Shown here piece by piece: positions 55,014 through 64,000 of a DNA stretch of 64,000 nt. The position numbers and the translations under genes were made by a program. Numbering within the stretch: position 1 is the first letter of the stretch; every line of letters starts with the position of its first letter. Below the pieces are notes generated by a model, which ran no database searches, had not been told where the DNA came from, and saw only the letters and a list, made by a program, of their open reading frames with translations. Source of the stretch: Atopobiaceae bacterium (lineage in GTDB: Bacteria; Actinomycetota; Coriobacteriia; Coriobacteriales; Atopobiaceae); contig CADFJN010000001.1 of NCBI GenBank assembly GCA_902834555.1, positions 124,001 to 188,000 on the forward strand. Direction: 5' to 3'.

Positions 55014-56267
55014 ATGTACCTCGAGCACCTGAGCGCCACTGACCCCGAGCTTGCGTCCGCAATTGGCGACGAGCTCACGCGAGAGCGCAACTCCATCGAG
55101 CTCATCGCATCCGAGAACTTCGTCTCGCTTTCTGTGATGGAGGCCGTGGGTTCCCCACTTACCAACAAGTACGCCGAAGGCCTTCCAGGCCACCGCTACT
55201 ACGGCGGCTGCTGGGCTGTCGATGAGGTTGAGAACCTCGCGCGCGACCGCGTGAAGAAGCTCTTTGGTGCAGCCTATGCCAACGTCCAGCCCCACTCTGG
55301 CGCCCAGGCCAACTACGCCGCAGAGGCCGTCTTCGCCAAGCCCGGCGACACCATCATGGGCATGGCCCTCGACAACGGCGGCCACCTCACCCACGGCTCG
55401 TCTGCGAACTTCTCGGGCAAGCTCTACAACGTTGTCTCCTACGGCCTTGACCCCCAGACCGAGCGCATCGACTTTGATGACGTGGCGGCAAAGGCCGAGA
55501 AGTACCAGCCCAAGCTCATCATCGCTGGCGCCTCCGCCTATCCGCGCATTATCGACTTCGAGCGCTTCGCTCAGATTGCCCACGACAACGGCGCGGCCCT
55601 CATGGTGGACATGGCCCACATCGCCGGTCTCGTTGCCACCGGCCGTCACCCCTCGCCGGTGCCCCACGCAGACGTGGTGACCTCCACCACGCACAAGACC
55701 CTGCGCGGCCCCCGTGGCGGCATCATCCTCTGCAATGACCCGGCCATCTCCAAGAAGATCAACTCGTCGGTCTTCCCGGGCACCCAGGGCGGCCCGCTCG
55801 AGCACGTTATCGCCGGTAAGGCCGTGGCCTTTGGCGAGGCGCTGCGCCCCGAGTTCGCCACCTATACCGACGCCATTCTCGCCAACGCCAAGGCGCTTGG
55901 CCGTGGCATGGAGTCTCGCGGCCTGAGGCTCGTGACGGGCGGTACCGACAACCACCTGCTGCTCGTTGACCTGACGCCTGCCGGTGACGTTACCGGCCGC
56001 GACGCCGAGACCGCGCTCGACGCCGTGGGCATCACGGTCAACAAGAACACCATTCCCGGCGAGCAGCGCTCTCCCTTCGTCACGAGTGGTATCCGCGTTG
56101 GATCCGCGGCGGCCACCACGCGTGGCTTTGGCGAGGCGGAGTGCGAGCGCATCGGCGAGCTCATTGGCGACGTCGTGACCAACCTTGGTGACGAGAACGT
56201 CCAGGAGCGCGTTGCCGGCGAGGTCAAGGAGCTCCTGCAGGCGCACCCCCTCTATCCGGAGCTCTAG
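55014..56267 (+). CDS. glyA: Serine hydroxymethyltransferase
   Basis: 417 residues. ELIASENFVS, YAEGLPGHRYYGGC, QPHSGAQAN, the PLP-lysine in TTHKTLRGPRGG, and PFVTSGIRVG are the SHMT signatures. It makes glycine and 5,10-methylene-THF from serine. AAGGAGAAAG lies upstream of the ATG. A palindromic repeat follows eight bases after the stop. Confidence 0.97.
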   Translation: MYLEHLSATDPELASAIGDELTRERNSIELIASENFVSLSVMEAVGSPLTNKYAEGLPGHRYYGGCWAVDEVENLARDRVKKLFGAAYANVQPHSGAQANYAAEAVFAKPGDTIMGMALDNGGHLTHGSSANFSGKLYNVVSYGLDPQTERIDFDDVAAKAEKYQPKLIIAGASAYPRIIDFERFAQIAHDNGAALMVDMAHIAGLVATGRHPSPVPHADVVTSTTHKTLRGPRGGIILCNDPAISKKINSSVFPGTQGGPLEHVIAGKAVAFGEALRPEFATYTDAILANAKALGRGMESRGLRLVTGGTDNHLLLVDLTPAGDVTGRDAETALDAVGITVNKNTIPGEQRSPFVTSGIRVGSAAATTRGFGEAECERIGELIGDVVTNLGDENVQERVAGEVKELLQAHPLYPEL

Positions 56268-56272
56268 CGAGG

Positions 56273-56305
56273 AATGAGACAAAGGGACAGTCCCTTTGTC
56301 TCATT
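56273..56305. repeat. GAGACAAAGGGA palindromic repeat, family 4 (copy 2)
   Basis: AATGAGACAAAGGGA, three bases CAG, and its exact complement (15 bp arms, no mismatch). It starts six bases after the glyA stop. Confidence 0.85.
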
Positions 56306-56346
56306 CTCTGTCTCACCGCCAAGTGCTAAGGTCTTCTGGGAAGTTC

Positions 56347-56377
56347 ATGAGACAAGGGGACAGTCCCTTTGTCTCAT
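56347..56377. repeat. GAGACAAAGGGA palindromic repeat, family 4 (copy 3)
   Basis: ATGAGACAAGGGGA, CAG core, TCCCTTTGTCTCAT; one mismatch relative to copy 2. It lies 18 bases before the upp start, so a folded RNA could affect its translation. Confidence 0.8.
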
Positions 56378-56394
56378 TACGAGAAGGGACGCAC

Positions 56395-57039
56395 ATGGCA
56401 GATTACGACGAGAGCAGGCTCACGGTTGTCGACCACCCCCTCGTTCAGCACAAGCTGAGCATCCTGAGGGACAAGGACACGGGTACCAAGCAGTTCCGTG
56501 AGCTTGTCACCGAGCTTGCAATCTTCGAGGGCTACGAGGCCATGCGCGATTTCCCGCTTGAGGACGTCGAGGTGGAGACTCCGCTCGAGAAGACCACCTG
56601 CAAGCGCATATCCGGCAAGAAGGTCGCCATAATCCCAATCCTTCGTGCCGGCCTGGGCATGGTCGACGGCATCCTCACGCTCGTGCCCTCCGCACGCGTT
56701 GGCCACGTTGGCATGTACCGCGATCCGGAGACCCACATCCCGCACCAGTACTACTGCAAGTTCCCGCCCGATGTTGAGAACCGCACCTGCCTTGTGGTTG
56801 ATCCCATGCTCGCCACGGGCGGCTCGCTCACCGCGGCCATCCAGTTCCTGCGCGAGGCGGGCGTGAAGGACATCCGCTGCCTCACCATCGTGTCCTGCCC
56901 CGAAGGCGTCAAGGCCGTCCTCGACTACGATCCCGAGGTTCGTCTCTTCACGTGCTCCGTCGACAGGTGCCTCAATGAGAACGCCTATATCCTGCCTGGC
57001 CTGGGCGATGCTGGCGACCGTATCTACGGCACCAAGTAA
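56395..57039 (+). CDS. upp: Uracil phosphoribosyltransferase
   Basis: 214 residues. HPLVQHKLSILRDKDTGTKQFREL start, ILRAGLGMVDG, and the PRPP loop DPMLATGGSL are diagnostic. It makes UMP from uracil and PRPP. GAGAAGGGA lies before the ATG at 56395. Confidence 0.97.
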   Translation: MADYDESRLTVVDHPLVQHKLSILRDKDTGTKQFRELVTELAIFEGYEAMRDFPLEDVEVETPLEKTTCKRISGKKVAIIPILRAGLGMVDGILTLVPSARVGHVGMYRDPETHIPHQYYCKFPPDVENRTCLVVDPMLATGGSLTAAIQFLREAGVKDIRCLTIVSCPEGVKAVLDYDPEVRLFTCSVDRCLNENAYILPGLGDAGDRIYGTK

Positions 57040-57040
57040 T

Positions 57041-57319
57041 ATGTCTCTTCTCGTCGTTTTGGGCGTGGCAGTGGGGCTTCTCGCTGCCACGCCCGTTCTT
57101 TTCGTCCTATATCAGGCTGTGCGGAACGGCAACCCCTCCATAGCCGCGGGATTGGGCGCCATCTTGGCTTCATTCTTTGGAATTCAGCTTGCTGTGCTTG
57201 CCGTTCACCTGACAAATCCTACCGCTACACTACCGTTCGGCGGCGCGGCGGCACTTTCGTTTCTTATTGTGGTGACCGTTGCGGGGCTGGTTTCGTGGCG
57301 GAGAGGCCTGCATAAGTAG
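57041..57319 (+). CDS. Small membrane protein upstream of the ATP synthase operon
   Basis: 92 residues with three hydrophobic helices (about 2-23, 33-58, 66-86) and a short basic end. It starts two bases after upp. Its place before atpB is where AtpI is found in many bacteria, but the sequence shows no clear AtpI similarity. Function unknown. Confidence 0.7.
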   Translation: MSLLVVLGVAVGLLAATPVLFVLYQAVRNGNPSIAAGLGAILASFFGIQLAVLAVHLTNPTATLPFGGAAALSFLIVVTVAGLVSWRRGLHK

Positions 57320-57776
57320 GGCATTCCGGGGCACCGCTTGGGTAGTACCTAGGTAGTACTCCAGTACTCCGGTAGAACTGCGTTCGTGTGCGGTTTGTGC
57401 CATCCGTGCAAATTTGATGGTGCCGTAGCAAATCCAAAGAGCTGGAGCATCACGGTTGTGGCTAACGTTCGCCCTGCTAGCGGTAGGTAAAAGTGTTGTC
57501 TATTGAACCTTGTTCAAAAATATGCCCGAACTTGATTCCCGGGTACTCCCAAAGTGCTAATATCCCTCCTTGCTTTTTGAACATCCGGATCTTCGCCTTG
57601 CGAGGGTGCGCGCTTAAGAGCCACAGATGCGGGCCTATGCTCGTTACCGTACACGGGAGACGCAAATAACTCCCTGCATGGAGTGGGTAGAATATGGTTC
57701 GTGCGCGCAGCCAGGGGCATCTCAGAAGGTTGCTTCTCGGCTGTTCGGGGATGAAGTGTGGAAGGAAGGACAAATA
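57320..57776. promoter_or_regulatory. Long non-coding region before the ATP synthase operon
   Basis: 457 bases without a supported gene. It holds short TAGTAC-rich tandem words (57342-57376), the palindrome TTGAACCTTGTTCAA (57503-57517) and an extended -10-like TGCTAATAT (57555-57563) that could start the atp transcript. A 35-codon open frame on the minus strand (ending 57477) has no other support. Confidence 0.4.
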
Positions 57777-58577
57777 GTGGACGCGCTTTCCAAGTTGCCC
57801 GATGCGATGGATGAGCTGCTTGACGGCTTCATGACCCACGCCATCGTCGGAGATACCACGGTTGGCCTCACCCAGTACATCTTCTGGATGTTCGTCGCCA
57901 TTGCGCTGCTCTTCGTGGTGATGTTTGTCTTCAAGAAGAAGCAGGCGCAGAGCCTCGTGCCGCAGGGCTTCTTCGTGAACGGTATGGAGTACCTCGTCGA
58001 GTTCACCCGTGATGACATGTGCAAGTCCATCCTGGGCGACACCTGGAAGAAGCACTTCCCCTTCATCGCTGCGCTCTTCTTCTTCATCCTCTTCAATAAC
58101 ATCGTGGGCATCATCCCCGGCTGCCACCCCGGTACCGGCACCATTGGTGTCACGGCCGCACTCGCCCTCGTTTCGTTTGTCTACTTCATCGCCGTGGGTA
58201 TCAAGCGCATGGGCGTTCTTGGGTACCTCAAGAGCTTTGCCCCCAAGGGGCTTCCCCTTCCCATGGCAATTATGGTCTGGGTCATCGAGCTCTTCTCGAC
58301 ATTCCTTCGCCTCATCACCCTGGCCGTTCGACTCTTCTGCAACATGTTTGCCGGCCATGTGGTCATGGGCACCTTCGCCATTCTCGCGTCGCTCTTCTTC
58401 GAGCCGCTGCTGCAGAGCTTCTCGGTGGCGGCGCTCGGTGGGGCTGCGGTCTCGGTCTTCTGGGTGCTTATTCTCATCGTCATCTATCTGGTCGAGATTC
58501 TGGTCGCTGTGATTCAGGCATACGTCTTCACACTGCTCTCGGCCGTTTACATTCAGCTCGTCGAGGAGGACGAGTAA
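57777..58577 (+). CDS. atpB: ATP synthase F0 subunit a
   Basis: 266 residues, six hydrophobic helices. The essential Arg is in LAVRLFCNMFAGH, and the conserved IPG motif in GIIPGCHPG. It forms the proton half-channels against the c-ring. The GTG at 57777 (GGAAGGA upstream) was taken as the start; the frame runs further upstream without a good signal. First gene of the atp operon. Confidence 0.95.
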   Translation: MDALSKLPDAMDELLDGFMTHAIVGDTTVGLTQYIFWMFVAIALLFVVMFVFKKKQAQSLVPQGFFVNGMEYLVEFTRDDMCKSILGDTWKKHFPFIAALFFFILFNNIVGIIPGCHPGTGTIGVTAALALVSFVYFIAVGIKRMGVLGYLKSFAPKGLPLPMAIMVWVIELFSTFLRLITLAVRLFCNMFAGHVVMGTFAILASLFFEPLLQSFSVAALGGAAVSVFWVLILIVIYLVEILVAVIQAYVFTLLSAVYIQLVEEDE

Positions 58578-58665
58578 CCAACAGGGCAACTAGCGGAACA
58601 CGACCGCTTTGCATAGCACGACGTCAGAGTTCGCCTGAAACCAGGCGAGTGACAAAGGAGGAATC

Positions 58666-58857
58666 GTGGGAGTCATTGGTTATGGTCTCGGTGTTATTGG
58701 CGCCGGCATCGGTATTGGCCTCGCTGCCTACGGCGCAACCACGTCGATGGCGCGTCAGCCTGAGGTCCAGGGTCGTCTGTTCACAGTCTTCATCCTGGGC
58801 TCCGCATTCGTCGAGGCACTTGCCCTCATCGGCTTCGTCGTCACGCTGATTGCCTAG
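58666..58857 (+). CDS. atpE: ATP synthase F0 subunit c
   Basis: 63 residues, two helices. The GxGxGxG packing motif (Gly12 to Gly18) is in the first helix; the proton-binding carboxylate is Glu50 in FVEALAL. There is no Na+-type Gln and Ser/Thr set next to it, so proton coupling is likely. GTG start at 58666 with AAGGAGG nearby. Unusually short but complete. Confidence 0.94.
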   Translation: MGVIGYGLGVIGAGIGIGLAAYGATTSMARQPEVQGRLFTVFILGSAFVEALALIGFVVTLIA

Positions 58858-58900
58858 CTGCATGGCACGACACGACGTACAAGTTGAGTTGGAGGGACGT

Positions 58901-59509
58901 ATGAACAGGAACATGAAGGGGAGCGCGCGCATCGTGACCGTTGCCGGTCTCATGCTGGGCACGGTCCTCTCATTGCCTACCGTTGCCCTCGCCGAAAGCC
59001 CCAGCGGCCCCGATCTCCTTCTGCCAAAGCCTGCGGAGTTCATCCCGGCACTCATCGCTTTCCTCGTCATCTGGCTCATCATGGCCAAGCTTGCTTGGCC
59101 TTCGATCCTCGGGATGATGGAGAAGCGCCAGCAGAAGATCCAGGACGACCTCGACTCTGCCGAGAAGTCCAAGGCAAAGGCGGCTGCCGAGGCACAGAGC
59201 TACGAGGACAAGCTCGTTGATGCCAACCGCAAGGCTGAGGAGATTATCTCTGAGGCCAAGAAGGAGGCCGAGGAGGAGCGCTCCCAGATTCTTGCCAAGG
59301 CGCAGCGCGAGGCGTCTGACATCATCGCCAAGGCGCATGGTGCCGTGGACTCCGAGCGTCGCAAGGCCACGATTGAGCTCTCGAACTCCGTCGTTGACCT
59401 TTCCGTCGAGATCGCGAGCAAGATCATTGGCAACGACCTTACCGAGGACCAGCAGCGCAGGCTTGCTGAGAAGTACCTCGCGGAAGTGAGTGCCCCCGAT
59501 GAGCAGTAA
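58901..59509 (+). CDS. atpF: ATP synthase F0 subunit b with a signal-peptide-like N-terminus
   Basis: 202 residues. A typical b subunit: one membrane helix (about 43-62), then a long charged coiled coil that reaches F1. Before the membrane helix is a further hydrophobic stretch with basic N-terminus (MNRNMKGSARIVTVAGLM, then LSLPTVALAES), which looks like a cleavable signal peptide. GGAGGG supports the ATG at 58901. It overlaps atpH by 11 bases. Confidence 0.92.
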   Translation: MNRNMKGSARIVTVAGLMLGTVLSLPTVALAESPSGPDLLLPKPAEFIPALIAFLVIWLIMAKLAWPSILGMMEKRQQKIQDDLDSAEKSKAKAAAEAQSYEDKLVDANRKAEEIISEAKKEAEEERSQILAKAQREASDIIAKAHGAVDSERRKATIELSNSVVDLSVEIASKIIGNDLTEDQQRRLAEKYLAEVSAPDEQ

Positions 59510-59968
59510 GCGACCCGTCGAAGACAAGGCGGAGGCCTACACCAGGGCCCTGCTCGACGCAGCCCGACAGGAGGGCCGCGCGAACGCCGACCTGGTGCAG
59601 TGGCAGCATGCCAAGAAGTTCTCGCCCGAGGTGCTCGAGACCCTCTCGGCCATGCAGGCCGAGGATGACGCAAACCTCATTGACCAGGTTGCCAAGAGGT
59701 ATAAGGAGCTCCTGGATAGCGAGGACAAGACCGTGTCGGTCACCGTCACCACGGCTGTCCCCATGGACGATCAGCTGCGTGACAAGGTCCGTGCACAGGC
59801 CGAGAAGCTGCTCAACGCGCCCGTCTATCTTGTCGAGCGCGTTGACCCCAGCATCCTGGGCGGCGTTCTTCTCGAGGCGCGCGGCAAGCGCATGGATGCC
59901 TCGGTGCGTGCCCAGCTCTCGCACATTAGGAAGACGCTCTCCTCAGCATTTATCGGAGGTGAAGAGCA

Positions 59969-59972
<4 letters not shown>
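59499..59972 (+). CDS. atpH: ATP synthase F1 subunit delta
   Basis: 157 residues. The AYTRALLDAARQEG start and the VERVDPSILGGVLLEARGKRMDAS end are the delta/OSCP signatures. It links F1 to the b dimer. The N-terminal helical bundle is somewhat shorter than in E. coli. Overlaps atpF and atpA, so translation is coupled. Confidence 0.9.
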
Positions 59973-61663
<1,691 letters not shown>

Positions 61664-61669
61664 CAGCTG

Positions 61670-62587
61670 ATGGCCAACCTTCGCGAAATACAGCGGCGCA
61701 TGTCCTCCATCAAGAGCACCATGCAGATTACGCGCACCATGGAGATGATCTCTACGGCACGTATTCGTGCGGCGCTCAAGAGGGCAGAGGAGGCTACCCC
61801 GTACAAGGACGCCATTACCAACATGCTCGCGAACGTTGCAAGCGCCGGGTTTGATGACTCCCAGCCCCTGCTGCGTGGTCGTTCGTCCGAGAAGAACGTG
61901 CTATTCATTCTCGTGGCGTCCGACCGCGGGCTCGCGGGTGGCTTTAACCTGCTCCAGCAGCGTGAGGTCGAACACGAGATGGCCGCGCTCAAAGAGAAGG
62001 GTGTCTCGTCAGAGATCATCACCTGTGGCAGAAAGCCTACGGAATACTTCACCTTCCGCAAGGTGAAGCCTGTCATGTCCTTTGTGGGCATCTCGTCTGA
62101 GCCCAACCAGGACGAGGCGGACCGCATCGCCACCTACGTGATGGACGCCTATGCATCTGGCCGCATCGACCGCGCCGTGCTGTGCTACTGGCACGCCAAG
62201 AACCGCGTCGACCAGACGCAGGTCACCGAGCAGCTGCTGCCGGTTACGCAGGAGAAGCTCATGATGCCCAATGCGCCTCGCGCCAAGGAGGCTCTCTCGG
62301 AGGTTGATCACAAGTTCTACTCCGACTACTCCTTCGAGCCCTCTGCGCAGGAGGTCTTGGGGTATCTGATGCCAGCCTACATTAAGACAGTCATCTTCCA
62401 CGCGCTTCTCGACTCGGCTGCCGCCGAGCACGCCGCTCGTCGTCGTGCCATGCAGTCGGCCACCGACAACGCGAAAGAGGTCCTGAGCTCACTCGGCCGT
62501 ACCTATAACCGCGAGCGCCAGGGCGCCATCACCACCGAGCTGACCGAGATCATTGGCGGTGCGGCTGCATTGGAGGACAGCTACTAA
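61670..62587 (+). CDS. atpG: ATP synthase F1 subunit gamma
   Basis: 305 residues. NLREIQRRMSSIKSTMQITRTMEMIS at the N-terminus and SLGRTYNRERQGAITTELTEIIGGAAAL at the C-terminus (in outline) are the coiled-coil rotor ends. The middle DRGLAGGFN is conserved. The stop overlaps the atpD start by one base. Confidence 0.96.
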   Translation: MANLREIQRRMSSIKSTMQITRTMEMISTARIRAALKRAEEATPYKDAITNMLANVASAGFDDSQPLLRGRSSEKNVLFILVASDRGLAGGFNLLQQREVEHEMAALKEKGVSSEIITCGRKPTEYFTFRKVKPVMSFVGISSEPNQDEADRIATYVMDAYASGRIDRAVLCYWHAKNRVDQTQVTEQLLPVTQEKLMMPNAPRAKEALSEVDHKFYSDYSFEPSAQEVLGYLMPAYIKTVIFHALLDSAAAEHAARRRAMQSATDNAKEVLSSLGRTYNRERQGAITTELTEIIGGAAALEDSY

Positions 62588-64000
62588 TGGCAGAAACCAC
62601 CGAAAAGGTGCGTACCCCCCTTGAGGAGGCCACCTACAACAAGCTCAACCAGAGCGTCGGCGAGGGACGCATCGTTCGTATCGTCGGTCCTGTTGTCGAC
62701 GTTAAGTTCGACGACAGGGTGCCCTCGATTTACACGGCACTTCTCGTTGACGACGACACTCCCATAGGACGCGTGAAGACGGTGCTCGAGGTCGAGTCTC
62801 AGCTCGCCAACGACGTCGTCCGCACCGTCGCCATGTCGTCAACCGACGGCCTGCAGCGCGGGCTGCGCGTCAAGGACACCGGGCACCCCATGATGATGCC
62901 GGTCGGCCCTTCGACCCTTGGCCGCGTCTGGAACGTTATGGGTGAGCCGGTCGACGGCAAGCCCGTCCCCGAAGACGTCCAGTACTACCCCATTCACCAC
63001 CCCGCCCCTGCGTTCGACGAGCTCACCACCCAGACCGAGATTTTCGAGACCGGCATCAAGGCCATCGACCTTCTCGAGCCCTATGTCCGTGGTGGCAAGA
63101 CGGGCCTCTTTGGCGGCGCTGGCGTCGGAAAGACGGTCCTCATCCAGGAGCTCATCAACAACCTCGCCCAGCAGCATGGCGGCACTTCCGTGTTTACCGG
63201 CGTTGGCGAGCGCACCCGTGAGGGTACAGACCTGTTCCTCGAGATGAGCGAGTCTGGTGTCATCAACAAAACCTGCCTGGTCTACGGCCAGATGAACGAG
63301 CCGCCTGGAGCACGTATGCGCGTTGCTCTCGCCGGCCTCACCACCGCCGAGTACTTCCGCGACCAGGGTCAGGACGTCCTGCTCTTCATCGACAACATCT
63401 TCCGCTTCTCTCAGGCAGGCTCTGAGGTGTCGGCCCTTCTCGGCCGTATGCCCTCCGCCGTTGGCTACCAGCCCACGCTGGCAACCGAGATGGGCGAGCT
63501 GCAGGAGCGCATCACCTCCACCAAGGAGGGCTCTATTACCTCGGTCCAGGCCGTCTACGTCCCCGCAGACGACCTCACCGACCCGGCCCCTGCAACCACG
63601 TTCACGCACCTCGACGCCACCACGGTTCTTTCGCGCTCCATTACCGAGCTGGGCATCTACCCGGCCGTGGACCCGCTGGCCAGTTCGAGCTCCGCGCTCG
63701 ACCCGTCCATCGTGGGTGAGGAGCACTACCGCGTGGCCATGAAGGTGCAGGAGATTCTGCAGGAGTACTCCGACCTCCAGGACATCATTGCAATCCTGGG
63801 TATGGACGAGCTCTCCGAGGAGCAGCAGCTTACTGTCTCCCGTGCTCGCAAGGTCCAGCAGTTCCTCTCGCAAAACTTCCACGTGGCGCAGAAGTTCACC
63901 GGTGTTCCTGGCGTGTACTGCACTGTCGACGAAACTGTCCGCTCCTTTGCCCAGATCATCGATGGCAAGTGCGACGACATTCCCGAGCAGGCGTTCCGCT
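62587..64000 (+). CDS. atpD: ATP synthase F1 subunit beta (3' end outside window)
   Basis: The first 471 residues are visible and the frame is open to the right edge. Walker A GGAGVGKT, the catalytic Glu region GERTREG, and LLFIDNIFRFSQAGSEVSALLGR in outline identify the catalytic beta subunit. An extra 20 or so residues precede the usual start of the barrel (RIVGPVVDVKF). atpC should follow outside. Confidence 0.97.
   Translation, partial: MAETTEKVRTPLEEATYNKLNQSVGEGRIVRIVGPVVDVKFDDRVPSIYTALLVDDDTPIGRVKTVLEVESQLANDVVRTVAMSSTDGLQRGLRVKDTGHPMMMPVGPSTLGRVWNVMGEPVDGKPVPEDVQYYPIHHPAPAFDELTTQTEIFETGIKAIDLLEPYVRGGKTGLFGGAGVGKTVLIQELINNLAQQHGGTSVFTGVGERTREGTDLFLEMSESGVINKTCLVYGQMNEPPGARMRVALAGLTTAEYFRDQGQDVLLFIDNIFRFSQAGSEVSALLGRMPSAVGYQPTLATEMGELQERITSTKEGSITSVQAVYVPADDLTDPAPATTFTHLDATTVLSRSITELGIYPAVDPLASSSSALDPSIVGEEHYRVAMKVQEILQEYSDLQDIIAILGMDELSEEQQLTVSRARKVQQFLSQNFHVAQKFTGVPGVYCTVDETVRSFAQIIDGKCDDIPEQAFR

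Noticed and set aside
57477..58589. A 370-codon minus-strand frame opposite atpB
   Set aside because: Shadow frame. The 35-codon end outside atpB (57477-57584) has no support either.

Overview
The window looks like chromosomal DNA of a high-GC, Gram-positive, host-associated anaerobe of the Coriobacteriia, most likely Atopobiaceae (the Olsenella/Atopobium group). This is an inference from gene content: tilS-hpt-ftsH in a row, a FeoA-FeoB fusion, a FolP-FolK fusion, a PASTA protein, a compact type II-C Cas9, and an atpBEFHAGD operon. No marker gene was compared with a database. I saw no rRNA, tRNA or known riboswitch.

Layout. 1-7.6 kb: CPBP protease (open at the left edge), clpB, a PASTA membrane protein, two small hypothetical genes, hsp20. 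7.7-14 kb (minus strand): a Bce/MacB-like ABC exporter with its two-component system and a frameshifted WalJ-like hydrolase. 14-16.3 kb: a nuclease-like protein of unknown role among inverted-repeat elements. 16.3-33.2 kb: housekeeping genes (tilS, hpt, ftsH, aminotransferase, broken PHP gene, feoAB, exonuclease III, a PIN-type toxin-antitoxin pair, two patatins, sirtuin, folP-folK, BirA-like protein, coaX). 33.2-35.2 kb: repeat elements, rpmE with a long Ala/Lys tail, and a lone IS200-type tnpA. 35.4-42.3 kb: a GntR-controlled galactitol-family PTS operon of unknown substrate, with a TIM-like isomerase, a YjbQ protein and two different class II aldolases; its codon use is more AT-rich than the surroundings, suggesting acquisition. 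42.4-49.5 kb: trigger-factor-like gene, a 16-repeat CRISPR array, tracrRNA, cas1-cas2, a RelBE-type module, and convergent cas9. 49.8-64 kb: FAD oxidoreductase, prfA, prmC, tsaC, rpiB, glyA, upp, and the F-type ATP synthase operon, running off the right edge inside atpD.

How parts work together. The CRISPR locus is complete. Each repeat ends in an extended -10 promoter, an antisense tracrRNA with a near full-length anti-repeat and a terminator lies between array and cas1, and all catalytic residues of the 1006-residue Cas9 are present. The PTS operon has all phosphotransfer parts (IIA, IIB, IIC), an isomerase and two aldolases, so it could import, phosphorylate, isomerise and cleave a short sugar or sugar alcohol.

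The most unusual non-coding signal is a set of eight 83-98 bp intergenic inverted-repeat elements. They have three different terminal-arm sequences, but most share a central core resembling TTTGCCCAGTTGGC. Two further palindromic families (58 bp and about 30 bp) also lie between genes.
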